Shown here in pieces: positions 9,685 to 18,470 of a DNA stretch of 64,000 nucleotides (positions within the stretch are counted from its first letter, which is position 1; each line of letters starts with the position of its first letter). Under the pieces are notes generated by a model. It had not been told where the DNA came from. It ran no database searches and saw nothing but the letters and a program-made list of their open reading frames with translations. The DNA lies in NCBI RefSeq assembly GCF_036924535.1, contig NZ_JAZHRT010000001.1, positions 8,680,001-8,744,000 on the forward strand, written 5' to 3'. Source of the stretch: Bradyrhizobium sp. AZCC 2262. Lineage in GTDB: Bacteria; Pseudomonadota; Alphaproteobacteria; Rhizobiales; Xanthobacteraceae. A program made the position numbers and the translations under genes.

Positions 9685-10029
9685 TCAATAAATAGCTGCT
9701 TTGTTTGTGAAACAGGCCGCAATCGCTTGCGGATCGATTACGAACCAGGCCCCGGCCTCGTGCAGCCGTGACAATCCCTCAATGCCGTCGGGCCGCACCA
9801 CCAGCAGCGATGGAACGGCGGTCACGCGGACGATTGCAGCATTGGCTGAAGCGGCGGCCGAGAAGGCCTGCTGAGAATCCCACCAAACGGGAAATGCTAC
9901 GGCCACGACTTCGGTGCCTGGGCGAGCCTGAAAAGACAGTGCTGCGACGCCGATGAAGCTGGCGATCAGCAACAGCACGGCGTTGAGCCATGCGGGCCAC
10001 CTGTGGCTGAGTGTGACATTCCGACCCAT
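9685..10029 (-). CDS. Small single-pass membrane protein coupled to the chemoreceptor
   Basis: I do not recognise the family of this 114-residue protein. It has one strong hydrophobic segment (about residues 16-32, NAVLLLIASFIGVAALSF) and a soluble tail of about 80 residues. The tail reads partly like a degenerate thioredoxin-type or solute-binding fold (VTAVPSLLVVRPDG, WFVIDPQ), but no catalytic Cys pair is seen. Its stop codon touches the start of the downstream chemoreceptor, so the two are probably made together and may interact. The gene starts at the ATG at 10029. Confidence 0.6.
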   Translation of the reverse strand: MGRNVTLSHRWPAWLNAVLLLIASFIGVAALSFQARPGTEVVAVAFPVWWDSQQAFSAAASANAAIVRVTAVPSLLVVRPDGIEGLSRLHEAGAWFVIDPQAIAACFTNKAAIY

Positions 10030-10075
10030 CCCCCCTGTCTATGGACACAGGGCTAATGTTCGGTGAACGGACCCG

Positions 10076-10093
10076 CTCCGTAGAATTACGGAG
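10076..10093 (-). terminator. Hairpin downstream of the Lrp-type gene
   Basis: A perfect 7-bp stem CTCCGTA/TACGGAG closes a GAAT loop just after the minus-strand Lrp-type stop at 10099. A second weaker stem (CCCTGT...ACAGGG) lies at about 10033-10051. Neither is followed by a good T run, so termination is inferred from position and symmetry only. Confidence 0.4.
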
Positions 10094-10098
10094 GTTAC

Positions 10099-10599
10099 TT
10101 ACGCGGCCGGCACCGGCAGCGCCGTCACCGACTTGATCTTCTCCATCGCAAAGCGCGAGGTGACGTTCTTCAGCGGCACGGCGCTGATCAGCTTCTTGTA
10201 GAACACGTCATAGCTCGCCATGTCGGCGACCACGACGCGCAGCATGTAGTCGACGTCGCCGGCCATGCGATAGAACTCCATCACCTCGGGCATGGCGCTG
10301 ACCGCACTGGCGAAGGTCTTCAGCCAGGCTTCCGAATGATCGGAGCTCTCGACCGAGACGAATACCGAAATGCCGAGCCCGATCTTGTTCTGGTCGACCA
10401 GCGCCACCCGGCGCAGGATCACGCCGTCGGCTTCCAGCCGCTGGATACGCTTCCAGCACGGGGTCGACGACAGCCCGACCCGGTCCCCGATCTCGGCGAC
10501 CGACAGGGAGGCGTCCTCCTGCAGCACGGTCAGGATCTTGCGATCGATGGCATCCAGGCGGCGGTTGGCTTCAGGGAGCTGAACGGCTAGGTCGGTCAT
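10099..10599 (-). CDS. Lrp/AsnC family transcriptional regulator
   Basis: This 166-residue protein has the Lrp layout. An N-terminal helix-turn-helix (LDAIDRKILTVLQEDASLSV, then IGDRVGLSSTPCWKRIQRLE) is followed by a RAM ligand-binding domain with the conserved VMEFYRMAGDVDYMLRVVV segment. These regulators form octamers and respond to amino acids, usually controlling themselves and nearby metabolic genes. An AT-rich upstream region with an inverted repeat at 10641-10655 fits autoregulation. The PfkB kinase gene lies just upstream in the same direction. The target regulon is unknown. Confidence 0.9.
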   Translation of the reverse strand: MTDLAVQLPEANRRLDAIDRKILTVLQEDASLSVAEIGDRVGLSSTPCWKRIQRLEADGVILRRVALVDQNKIGLGISVFVSVESSDHSEAWLKTFASAVSAMPEVMEFYRMAGDVDYMLRVVVADMASYDVFYKKLISAVPLKNVTSRFAMEKIKSVTALPVPAA

Positions 10600-10640
10600 G
10601 AGAAGAATGTTCCATACGAAAGGTTTGATACCCTCATATA

Positions 10641-10655
10641 TAGAAAATTCTTCTA
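10641..10655. promoter_or_regulatory. Probable Lrp-type operator / promoter region
   Basis: TAGAA-N5-TTCTA forms a 15-base inverted repeat with an AT-rich centre in an otherwise GC-rich region, 42 bases upstream of the regulator's ATG. Size and symmetry match Lrp/AsnC half-sites. The surrounding 10610-10660 stretch is the most AT-rich nearby and probably carries the promoter. Inferred by pattern and position. Confidence 0.45.
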
Positions 10656-10667
10656 TAGCAAGCCCTG

Positions 10668-11645
10668 CTATCGCTCAGTCGATGCCCGGTCGGCCACTTG
10701 GCCGTGACTCAAAAGCTCTTCAACTTCAGCACGTTGCGGGGCAGCGAAGGCGCCACCGAAACGGGTGCATTTCAGCGCTGCAGCGGCTGAGGCGAATCGC
10801 AGGGCCTGCCGCAGCTCCTGCTTCTCGGTGATGGCCAGCGCGAACGCGCCATGGAATACGTCCCCGGCGCCGAGGGTATCCACCGTATGCACCGGGAAGG
10901 CCGGGGTTTCCTGGATCTCGCCCTTCTCGTCGAGCCAGATCGTGCCCCTCGGGCCCCGTGTTCCCGCCAGGAACGACGGGGTCAGTTTTGCAATCTTCTT
11001 CAGCGCCTGGGCGTCGTCGGTGACGTCAGCGGTTTCCTGCAGCGGCTCGCTGGAGAAGACCAAATGCGAGGAGGCGTTCAGCAGCCCCTCGCGCAGCGAC
11101 ATCGCGCGATCGACGTCGACGATTACCGGAATGCCGCGCCTGATCGCCTCGGCACACAGCTCGGTGCAGAATTCCGCGCAGCGGCTCTCGGTGAGAATGG
11201 CGGCGCAGTCGTCCAGCAGCGTGTCGAAATCGGGCAATTTCACGTGCCACAGTTCCGGATCGCGGAAGGTCACGATGGTGCGCTCGCCGGAAGGATCGAT
11301 CATCACCGCCGAGATCGGAGTCACCAGCCCCGGCATGTGGATGAGATGTTTCGTCTCGATGCCCTCATGCGCCATCTGATCGAAGATGAAGCGGCTCGAT
11401 GTTTCCTTGGCATCGCCCATCGGCCCGCAGATCGAGGCGCGGCCACCGAGCCGAACGATGCCGATCGCGCCATTGAGCGCGTTGCCGCCGCAGATTTCGT
11501 CGAAACCTGTCGCATTCTCCTTGGAGCCACGCCCCGGAACACCGGGTGTATTGAACGTCAGGTCGCGCACCGGCATGCCGATGCAGAGAATGCGTGGCGG
11601 GATTTTGGGTGCTTTGTCCTGAAAGTTCATCCGGGAATCCGTCAT
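10668..11645 (-). CDS. PfkB family carbohydrate kinase
   Basis: This 325-residue ribokinase-like protein shows the first PfkB signature region around EICGGNALNGAIGIVRLGG and the second as DTLGAGDVFHGAFALAI, whose Asp is the catalytic base and which also forms the anion hole. It should phosphorylate a sugar or nucleoside hydroxyl with ATP; the substrate is not evident. The start at 11645 is preferred because an AGAGGCGG ribosome site sits seven bases upstream. A longer GTG-like reading would include that site in the coding region. The 3' end is 68 bases before the Lrp-type gene, so the regulator may respond to this pathway. Confidence 0.85.
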   Translation of the reverse strand: MTDSRMNFQDKAPKIPPRILCIGMPVRDLTFNTPGVPGRGSKENATGFDEICGGNALNGAIGIVRLGGRASICGPMGDAKETSSRFIFDQMAHEGIETKHLIHMPGLVTPISAVMIDPSGERTIVTFRDPELWHVKLPDFDTLLDDCAAILTESRCAEFCTELCAEAIRRGIPVIVDVDRAMSLREGLLNASSHLVFSSEPLQETADVTDDAQALKKIAKLTPSFLAGTRGPRGTIWLDEKGEIQETPAFPVHTVDTLGAGDVFHGAFALAITEKQELRQALRFASAAAALKCTRFGGAFAAPQRAEVEELLSHGQVADRASTER

Positions 11646-11710
11646 GTCGGTTCCGCCTCTAACCGGAACCAATGTCCGGAGTTAATCGACTCGTCCCTGG
11701 ACGGTTCCCG

Positions 11711-12661
11711 CTATGCGTCGGTGTCGTTTCCCCCATGCACCCAGCGGCCGATCAGATGGTGCGCAATCGCAAACGGATGCGCCGCAAATAAGCCGTCAGG
11801 ATGTTCGCGCCGGTGCATCAGCGCGACCTCATCGCGGCTGAACCAGCGCGCGTCCTCGAGCTCCGTGCGATCCACCACGATATCCTCGTTGAGCGCGCGC
11901 GCGGCGCATCCGATCATCAGCGATGACGGATAGGGCCATGGCTGCGTCATGTAATAGCTGACGTCCGTGCAGCGGATGCCGGATTCCTCGAAAATCTCGC
12001 GGCGGACCGCGTCTTCGATGGTCTCCGCCGCTTCGACAAAGCCGGCCAGACACGACCACATCCCCGGCATGAACTGCTTCTGCCGGCCGAGCAGGCATTT
12101 CTCGCCTGACGTGACCAGCATGATCACGACCGGATCGGTGCGCGGAAAATGTTCGGCCTTGCAGCTCGGGCACTCGCGCTTCCAGCCGCCTTCCTTCATC
12201 GCGGTGCGGGTGCCGCAATTGGCGCAGAAGCCGTGGCGCTGGTGCCAGGTCACCATCGATTTGGCCATCGCGATGGCCGAGAGCTGCTCCGGCGGCACCG
12301 CGCCCTGCATCGCCATGCCGCGCAGCTCGGTCACGGCGACGTCGTCGCGCGTGATCAGCTTCTCCACCGCCGTGGCCGAAATGCCCATGCCGAAAACTGG
12401 CGCGCCGTCACGTAGCCCCAAAAAGATCGTGCCGGGATTGGCGCCGAGCTTCACGGCCTCTTCGATGCCGAGCAGCACGCGCGGCCCATCGGCCTCCTGC
12501 TTCACCAGAAGCGAGTCGCGGTAGATCACATAGGCGCCGGCGTTGCGCTGGCCCTCCAGCGCGAACAGCTTTTCGTCATTGCTGCGCAGATGCGCGGCGC
12601 GGTCCAGAATATGGGTAACGAAAGCGGGTTTCCCCAGCGGATATTTTTCAAATGCGGACAT
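11711..12661 (-). CDS. nudC: NAD(H) pyrophosphatase NudC
   Basis: This 316-residue Nudix hydrolase cleaves NADH and removes NAD caps from RNA. The Zn ribbon is visible as CANCGTRT and CPSCKAEHFPRTDP. The Nudix box appears as GFVEAAETIEDAVRREIFEE followed by SGI, matching GX5EX7REUXEEXGU. The NudC-specific tail QPWPYPSSLMIGC follows. The start is the ATG at 12661; upstream in-frame codons overlap the HIT gene. The HIT gene ends only four bases upstream, so the two are co-transcribed. Confidence 0.92.
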   Translation of the reverse strand: MSAFEKYPLGKPAFVTHILDRAAHLRSNDEKLFALEGQRNAGAYVIYRDSLLVKQEADGPRVLLGIEEAVKLGANPGTIFLGLRDGAPVFGMGISATAVEKLITRDDVAVTELRGMAMQGAVPPEQLSAIAMAKSMVTWHQRHGFCANCGTRTAMKEGGWKRECPSCKAEHFPRTDPVVIMLVTSGEKCLLGRQKQFMPGMWSCLAGFVEAAETIEDAVRREIFEESGIRCTDVSYYMTQPWPYPSSLMIGCAARALNEDIVVDRTELEDARWFSRDEVALMHRREHPDGLFAAHPFAIAHHLIGRWVHGGNDTDA

Positions 12662-12665
12662 CTGT

Positions 12666-13091
12666 TCAACCCAACCAGATCTTGCGGCGAAGCGCGTTGA
12701 TGAAATTCTGTACTTCCTCGGCGTCATGCGCGAGCGGCGACATCACGCCCCAGACCGGGCGCGGCCAGGCCGCGTCGCTGGTGCGCCGCGCGATGACATG
12801 GACATGCAACTGCGGCACCAGATTACCCAGCGCCGCGACATTGAGCTTGTCGCATTTGGTGACCTCTTTCAGCGCGCGCGAAACGCGTGAGATTTCGGTC
12901 ATCAACTGGGCCTGTGCGACCTCGTCGAGGTCGATGATTTCCACCGCACCCTCCCGGCGCGGCACCAGCAGCAGCCACGGGTAATGCGCATCCTTGATGA
13001 CCAGGACCTTGCACAGCGGCAGGTCGCCGATGTCGATCGTGTCCTTTTTGAGCTGGGAGTGCAGTGACCAGTCGGAGGCGTCAGAGGGCAT
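12666..13091 (-). CDS. HIT domain hydrolase/transferase
   Basis: This 141-residue histidine-triad protein carries PQLHVHVIARRTSD, the HxHxH active-site motif in which the middle His is nucleophilic. The N-terminal half contains the usual lipophilic strand (KDAHYPWLLLVPRREGAVEI). HIT proteins split nucleotide phosphoramidates or dinucleoside polyphosphates. Pairing with NudC four bases downstream fits nucleotide-conjugate clean-up. It starts at the ATG at 13091. Confidence 0.9.
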   Translation of the reverse strand: MPSDASDWSLHSQLKKDTIDIGDLPLCKVLVIKDAHYPWLLLVPRREGAVEIIDLDEVAQAQLMTEISRVSRALKEVTKCDKLNVAALGNLVPQLHVHVIARRTSDAAWPRPVWGVMSPLAHDAEEVQNFINALRRKIWLG

Positions 13092-13147
13092 ACGTGTTCT
13101 CTATTCCTAAAGTAGCCTTGCAGAGAGTAGCGCCGCAAACAACTCCC

Positions 13148-13263
13148 CGTCATGCCCGGGCAGAAGCGCGTTTTCGCGCTAGGTGTCCCGGGCATTCACG
13201 TCTTTTTTTGTGCGCGACTAAAAAGGCAAGACGTGGATGGCCGGGTCAAGCCCGGCCATGACG
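13148..13263. repeat. Intergenic palindromic repeat, composite
   Basis: The left half CGTCATGCCCGGGCAGAAGC ... GTCCCGGGCATTCACGTC and the right half GACGTGGATGGCCGGGTCAA ... CCGGCCATGACG form nested stems. A T7 run lies at 13202-13208. This variant (CGTCATGCCCGGGC and ACGTGGAT arms) is shared with the repeat at 20764. It sits between the HIT gene start and the SRP RNA. Confidence 0.7.
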
Positions 13264-13338
13264 AAATGGGGGGTGTTCCGGCGCGTGGTACCCACCAACC
13301 CCGCTTGCTTTCCGGCCCTTTTGGCCCCAAATAAGGAC

Positions 13339-13437
13339 CGGGAGATTGGCGGTGGACGAGCCACTCGCCAACCGGGTCAGGTCCGGAAGGAAGCAGCCCT
13401 AACGAGGTCCGGATCGGGTCGCTCGTCAGTCTCCTAC
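13339..13437 (+). ncRNA. ffs: Signal recognition particle RNA (4.5S type)
   Basis: The universally conserved SRP core is present: GGTCAGGTCCGGAAGGAAGC at 13376-13395, then AGCCCTAACGAG, forming the GGAA tetraloop and the symmetric internal loop bound by Ffh. Flanking arms pair over a distance (GGAGA near 13341 with TCTCC near 13430; GGACGAGC with GCTCGTC), giving the short one-hairpin bacterial form. A T5 run at about 13440-13445 could end transcription. It lies just upstream of dnaX, as in many alphaproteobacteria. Ends are approximate by a few bases. Confidence 0.92.
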
Positions 13438-13545
13438 CTGTTTTTCGAGCGAATCGCGCCAGGGGCGGAGAGGTCCGCGCCGTGCGCCTGATTTCGTTCC
13501 TTTCCGCAAGCCGGCCCCGAGTGACAATCAATTGCGGATCGACCG

Positions 13546-15385
13546 ATGAGTGATGCTGGCGCTCCCCCCGACAAGTCCGACGGCGCCGGCCAAGGCGGTT
13601 TTGCTCTTGGCCAGGGCGAGACCGCCAAGCCCTACCGGGTGCTGGCACGAAAATACCGCCCCTCCAGTTTTGACGACCTGATCGGCCAGGAGGCCATGGT
13701 CCGAACCGTTTCGAATGCGTTCGAAACGGGCCGGATTCCGCAGGCCTGGATCCTGACCGGCGTCCGCGGCGTCGGCAAGACCACCACGGCGCGGATTCTC
13801 GCCCGCGCGCTCAATTACGAGAAGCCTGATGGCTCGGTGAAGGGGCCGACCATCCACATGCCCGACCTCGGCGTGCACTGCCAGGCGATCATGGAAAGCC
13901 GGCACATGGACGTGCTGGAAATGGACGCCGCCTCCCATACCGGCGTCGACGACGTCCGCCAGATCAATGACAGCGTGCGCTATGCGCCGGCCAGCGCCCG
14001 CTACAAGATCTACATCATCGACGAAGTCCACATGCTGTCGACGGCGGCCTTCAATGCGTTCCTGAAGACGCTGGAGGAGCCGCCCGAGCACGCCAAATTC
14101 GTCTTTGCCACTACGGAAATCCGCAAAGTCCCGGTCACGGTGCTGTCGCGCTGCCAGCGTTTTGATCTCCGCCGGGTCGAGGCGGATGTGCTGATGGGGC
14201 ATCTCTCCAACATCGCAAAAAAGGAAGGCGTCGAGGTCGAGCCCGAGGCGCTCGGCATCATCGCCCGCGCCGCGGAAGGCTCGGTGCGCGATTCGCTCTC
14301 TTTGTTCGATCAGGCGATCGCGCATGCGGCGGGCCTGGTCCGTGCCGACGCCGTGCGGCAGATGCTCGGTCTCGCCGACCGCACCCGGGTGATCGATCTG
14401 TTCGAGCATCTGGCGCGCGGTGATATCGCCAGCGCCTTTGGCGAATTCCGTGCCCAATATGACGTCGGCGCCGATCCGGTCGTGGTGCTGTCCGACCTCG
14501 CCGAATTCGTCAATTTCGTCACCCGCGTGAAGATCGTCCCCGCCACCGCCGATAACGTCGCGTTCGGCGAGACCGAGCGCGTCCGCGCCCGCGAATTTGC
14601 CGCAAAGCTCTCGATGCGGGTGCTGTCGCGGATGTGGCAGATGCTCCTCAAGGGCATCACCGAGGTGCAGACCGCAACCCGGCCGGCCGCCGCCGCCGAA
14701 ATGGTGCTGGTCCGCATCGCCTATGTCGCCGATTTGCCGACGCCCGACGAGGCGATGAAAATGCTCGACCAGAACGGCGGCGGATCGCAGGTTACCTCCG
14801 GCAGCGCTGCACCGTCACGGGCTGCGCCGACTGCACCGGCATCTTCAATGTCTGCCGCTTCGCCGATGCGCGCGCCTGCTTCGCCCCGCTCCGGCGCGGA
14901 AGCGTTCGCGCGGCCGCAAATGTCGCCCTCGGCGCAAGCCGAGTCCGCACCCGTGCTGCGGCTCGCCACTTTTCCGCAGCTCGTAGCCCTTTGCCGGCGA
15001 GAAGCGCGATATCCTGACCAAGCAGGCGCTGGAATCCGATATGCGCCTCGTTCGCTTCGAGGACGGGCGGCTGGAAGTGGCGCTGGAGCGCAATGCGGCG
15101 CGGGGGCTGGTCAACGACCTCTCCCGCAAGCTGGAATTATGGACCGGGCGGCGCTGGACCGTGGTCGTCTCCAACGAGGCGGGCCAGCCGACGCTGCGCT
15201 CGCAGAATGAGCAGGCGAGGAACGAGCACGCGCGTGCCGCGGAGGCCGATCCGCGGGTGCAGGAGGTGCTGGCGCGATTTCCCGGCACCAAAGTGGTCGA
15301 GGTGCGCCGGCTTGCCGCCGAGCCGCCGGAATCCAATATTAACGCTGACGACCTGAACGAGAGTTCCGACGGCGACGACGACTGA
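13546..15385 (+). CDS. dnaX: DNA polymerase III subunit gamma/tau, with apparent +1 frameshift
   Basis: The clamp-loader ATPase begins at the ATG at 13546. Walker A GVRGVGKT is at residues 72-79, with DEVHMLSTAAFNAFLKTLEE and the SRC-type sensor FATTEIRKVPVTVLSRCQRF following. The usual Zn cysteine cluster is reduced to one Cys (GVHCQAI). After FPQLVAL, reading continues in the wrong frame to a stop at 15210. The true C-terminal sequence (AGEKRDILTKQALESDMRLV, then FEDGRLEVALE and onward to 15385) is in the next frame. Removing one T from the CCCTTTGCC run at 14987-14995 restores a 612-residue tau. This may be a mutation, a sequencing error or recoding (see findings). Confidence 0.85.
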
Positions 15386-15409
15386 TCGAACTCTCAAGAG
15401 GACGAACGA

Positions 15410-15730
15410 ATGGCTGATTTCCTCGGCATGATGAAGCAGGCAGCGCAGCTGCAATCCAAGATGCAGGCGATGCAGGAAGAGCTCGGCAACGTCGAGGTCG
15501 AGGGCATTTCCGGCGGCGGACTGGTGGCCGTGCGCATGACCGCCAAGATGGAAGTGAGGGGCGTCAAGATCGACCCGTCACTGATGAAGGCGGAAGAGCG
15601 CGAGGTGCTCGAAGACCTGCTGGTGACCGCGCACAACGACGCGCGGCGCAAGGCGGAACTGGCGATGCAGGAAAAGATGCAGGCGCTGACCGGCGGGCTC
15701 GGCCTGCCCCCCGGACTTGGCCTCACCTGA
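15410..15730 (+). CDS. YbaB/EbfC family nucleoid-associated protein
   Basis: This 106-residue protein has the YbaB pattern: an N-terminal helix rich in Gln/Met ([19 protein letters not shown]), the [20 protein letters not shown] sheet, and the DPSLM...[15 protein letters not shown] helix. It forms dimers that bind DNA. It sits in the classical dnaX-ybaB-recR operon, 24 bases after dnaX and one base before the recR ATG. An AGAGGA ribosome site precedes it. Confidence 0.93.
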   Translation: MADFLGMMKQAAQLQSKMQAMQEELGNVEVEGISGGGLVAVRMTAKMEVRGVKIDPSLMKAEEREVLEDLLVTAHNDARRKAELAMQEKMQALTGGLGLPPGLGLT

Positions 15731-15731
15731 A

Positions 15732-16337
15732 ATGGCCGCCAGCGTTGCCGGCCCCGAGATCGAACGTCTGATCCAGCTCCTGGCGCGCCTGCCGGGGCTC
15801 GGTCCGCGCTCGGCGCGGCGCGCGGCGCTGCACCTGATCAAGAAGCGCGAAGCGCTGATGATGCCGCTCGCGGGCGCCCTGCAGGTCGCGATCGACAAGA
15901 TTCAGGTCTGCAAGACCTGCGGCAATATCGACACGCAAAATCCCTGCACGGTGTGCACCGACCCGCGCCGCGATCCCTCGACCATCGTCGTGGTCGCCGA
16001 CGTCGCCGATCTCTGGGCGCTGGAACGGGCGAACGCGACCAACGGCCGCTATCACGTGCTCGGCGCCACATTGTCACCACTCGACGGCGTCGGTCCGCAG
16101 GACCTGACCATCGATGCGCTGGTGGCGCGCGCGCACGAATCACAAGTCGGCGAGATCGTTCTGGCGCTGAACGCAACGGTTGATGGCCAGACCACCGCCC
16201 ATTACATCACCGATCTCCTGCAGGACGCCAACGTCAAGGTGACCCGGCTCGCGCATGGCGTGCCTGTCGGCGGCGAGCTTGATTATCTCGACGAAGGTAC
16301 GCTATCGGCTGCCATGCGGCAGCGAACGCTGTTTTAG
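15732..16337 (+). CDS. recR: Recombination protein RecR
   Basis: This 201-residue RecR loads RecA with RecO and RecF at gaps. In order it shows a helix-hairpin-helix ([20 protein letters not shown]), a C4 zinc finger ([20 protein letters not shown]), a Toprim domain ([16 protein letters not shown] ... [15 protein letters not shown]) and the C-terminal Walker-like [23 protein letters not shown] segment (here [19 protein letters not shown]). The ATG at 15732 starts directly after the ybaB stop; an in-frame TTG at 15717 is an alternative. Confidence 0.95.
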   Translation: MAASVAGPEIERLIQLLARLPGLGPRSARRAALHLIKKREALMMPLAGALQVAIDKIQVCKTCGNIDTQNPCTVCTDPRRDPSTIVVVADVADLWALERANATNGRYHVLGATLSPLDGVGPQDLTIDALVARAHESQVGEIVLALNATVDGQTTAHYITDLLQDANVKVTRLAHGVPVGGELDYLDEGTLSAAMRQRTLF

Positions 16338-16360
16338 CCAACACAACGGAACTGATCGAC

Positions 16361-16780
16361 ATGACGAAACGACGATTCGGCAAGCGCTCCTGTTTTGTTT
16401 TCATGATGGCGGTGGCCTTCGCCGCGCCGTCCGCGGGGGCGCAGCAGGCCGATCCGAAGCCCGGCAAGCCGATCAATGCCGGCGATGTCCTGTCCGGTGA
16501 ACTCAACGCCATGAAGGGCGGCAAGAAGAGCAAGCGCGCCGCGACCTACCAGATCACCAGCGAACCGCGCCGGCTGCCACCGCCGAACGGGCTATGCAAT
16601 CTCGAAACCGGACCCGAGACGTTCCAGCTCGTCACCTCAAGCGACGCCCAGGCCGCGCAGCTGAAGAACTTCATCGGCAAGGAAATATCCGTCAAGGTCG
16701 ACGAGGTCGCCTGCGCGCAGGACGCCGGGCAGATGAGCGAAGCCGTCATCACCAAATGGAGCGTGGTGACCAAGCACTAG
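16361..16780 (+). CDS. Secreted protein of unknown function
   Basis: This 139-residue protein has a basic N-terminus and a clear signal peptide (FVFMMAVAFAAPSAGAQQA, cleavage after about residue 28). The mature part has two Cys (CNLETGP and EVACAQDAG) that could form a periplasmic disulfide. No domain was recognised. It starts 23 bases after recR on the same strand and may be read through from that operon. Its role is unknown. Confidence 0.65.
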   Translation: MTKRRFGKRSCFVFMMAVAFAAPSAGAQQADPKPGKPINAGDVLSGELNAMKGGKKSKRAATYQITSEPRRLPPPNGLCNLETGPETFQLVTSSDAQAAQLKNFIGKEISVKVDEVACAQDAGQMSEAVITKWSVVTKH

Positions 16781-16829
16781 GATCTTTCACGCGGATCGGG
16801 CGCTGGATTATTGTTGTCGGACGAACCTC

Positions 16830-16916
16830 GTAGCCCGGATGGAGCGAAGCGCAATCCGGGATTTCTTCGCCGCGGTCGGACCTGCCCCGGATTTCGCTTC
16901 GCTCCATCCGGGCTAC
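16830..16916. repeat. Long palindrome, GTAGCCCGGATGGAGCGAAG family
   Basis: A 31-base arm starting GTAGCCCGGATGGAGCGAAG is repeated inverted at 16886-16916 (ending GCTTCGCTCCATCCGGGCTAC), with a spacer of about 24 bases. A near-identical copy lies at 27663-27757. It sits between the convergent secreted protein and AmpG-like genes and could act as a bidirectional terminator. It is a different family from the CGTCAT repeats. Confidence 0.8.
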
Positions 16917-16922
16917 AAGTGA

Positions 16923-18287
16923 CTAAACCTTCACCGGCCCCAGCGCCTCGAAGTGTCCGCGGCGCTGCAGCCAGGCGAGCAGGATCAGGCTCGGGATTGC
17001 GACCAGCATGCAGATGACAAAAAACATCGGCCAGCCGGTTGCCTTCGCCACATAGCCTGCGCCCGATGAAAGATACGTCCGCCCTACGGCCGCCAGCGCC
17101 GTCAGCAACGCATATTGGGTCGCGGTGTGCAGCGGATTTCGGCACAGTGCCGAGAGATAGGCGACGAAGATCACGGTGCCGATGGCGCTGGTGAAATTTT
17201 CCGCCGTGATCGCGAACGCCAGCGCCCACTGATTGACGCCGACAAACGCAAGCCACGAGAACGACAGGTTGGCGACCGCCTGCAGCACACCGCCGATCCA
17301 CAGGCTCGTCGTCAGCGAATAGCGTCGCGCCACGAAGCCGCCGGCGAAGCCGCCAATCAGGGTCGCCGCGAGGCCGACGCCCTTGACGATCGCGGCATAG
17401 TCGTTGCGGGTGAAGCCGAGGTCGATCACGAACGGCGCGGTCATGGTGCCGGAAAACGCGTCGGTGAACTTGAACAACACCACGAAGGCGAGCACCGCGA
17501 AGGCGTCGCGGCGGGCCAGGAATTCGGAGAACGCGCCGATCGCGGCATGCAGCACGCGGGTGAACGCGCTTTCACTGCGCGTCGCAGCCTCGGCGCGCGC
17601 GGACTGCTCGGGCTCGGTCGCGACAAGGGCCGTGATCGTGCCGATCAGCACCATCGCGGCCATCACCACATAGCCCCACATCCACGCCGCGCTGCGTGTG
17701 ATGCCGGTGCCCTCGAATCCGCTGACGATGAACAGCGCACCGGCAGTAGAGACCAGCATGCCGATCCGATAGGCCGCGACATAGGACGCCATGCCGGCGG
17801 CCTGCTCGCTCTCGGGCAGGCTCTCGACGCGAAACGCGTCGACCACGATGTCCTGGGTGGATGACATGGTCGCGACCAGCAGCGCACCGAGCGCCACGAA
17901 TAGCGGCGAGCGCGCCGGGTCCGTCAGCGCCAGCAACAGGATCGCTCCGATCAACAGCAATTGCGAAAACACCAGCCAGCCGCGGCGGCGACCGAAGGCG
18001 CGGGTGAAAAATGGCACATGCAGCGCATCGACCAGCGGCGCCCAGAGGAATTTCAGCGTGTAGGGTGTGCCGACCATTGCGAACAGCCCGATGGTGACAA
18101 GATCGACGCCGGACTCGCGCATCCACACCAGAAGTGTCGAGCCCGATAGCGCCAGCGGCAGTCCGGAGGAGAACCCGAGCATCAGCACGATCAGCACGCG
18201 CGGCTGGAGATAGACAGCCAGGCCGTCACGCCAGGAAGGTGAGGGGGGCGGCGTGGCTGATGCTGGGGCGGCGTCAGGTGCTGTCAT
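16923..18287 (-). CDS. AmpG-like muropeptide MFS transporter
   Basis: This 454-residue major facilitator has about twelve hydrophobic segments. The N-terminal LMLGFSSGLPLALSGSTLLVWM and GLFAMVGTPYTLKFLWAPLVD are characteristic of the AmpG family, which imports GlcNAc-anhydroMurNAc peptides from cell-wall turnover. SSTQDIVVDAFRVE and a YRIGMLVSTAGALF helix also fit AmpG. The N-terminus (AAPASATPPPS) is disordered. No ampD or ampR lies beside it, so the muropeptide role rests on family resemblance. Confidence 0.85.
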   Translation of the reverse strand: MTAPDAAPASATPPPSPSWRDGLAVYLQPRVLIVLMLGFSSGLPLALSGSTLLVWMRESGVDLVTIGLFAMVGTPYTLKFLWAPLVDALHVPFFTRAFGRRRGWLVFSQLLLIGAILLLALTDPARSPLFVALGALLVATMSSTQDIVVDAFRVESLPESEQAAGMASYVAAYRIGMLVSTAGALFIVSGFEGTGITRSAAWMWGYVVMAAMVLIGTITALVATEPEQSARAEAATRSESAFTRVLHAAIGAFSEFLARRDAFAVLAFVVLFKFTDAFSGTMTAPFVIDLGFTRNDYAAIVKGVGLAATLIGGFAGGFVARRYSLTTSLWIGGVLQAVANLSFSWLAFVGVNQWALAFAITAENFTSAIGTVIFVAYLSALCRNPLHTATQYALLTALAAVGRTYLSSGAGYVAKATGWPMFFVICMLVAIPSLILLAWLQRRGHFEALGPVKV

Positions 18288-18342
18288 GAAGAGGTGTTAG
18301 CAGAGATTCGGGCCGCAGAAAGACAGTTATCTCCACCCAACG

Positions 18343-18445
18343 GCTGTCATCGTCCGCGAAGGCGGACGATCCAGTATTCCGCGAAGTCCGTGATTAGCAG
18401 TGACGCCTCGGAATACTGGATACCCGCCTTCGCGGGTATGACAGC
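18343..18445. repeat. Intergenic palindromic repeat
   Basis: Left arm CTGTCATCGTCCGCGAAGGC followed by GACGATCCAGTATTCC; right arm GGAATACTGGATACCCGCC ending CGGGTATGACAGC. It belongs to the main CGTCAT-type family. A solitary right-type arm (GGAATACTGGGTCGCCCGGT) lies at about 18781-18815, on the other side of the GIY-YIG gene. Confidence 0.75.
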
Positions 18446-18470
18446 GGAAACTGGCATGTGCCCGGGAAAG

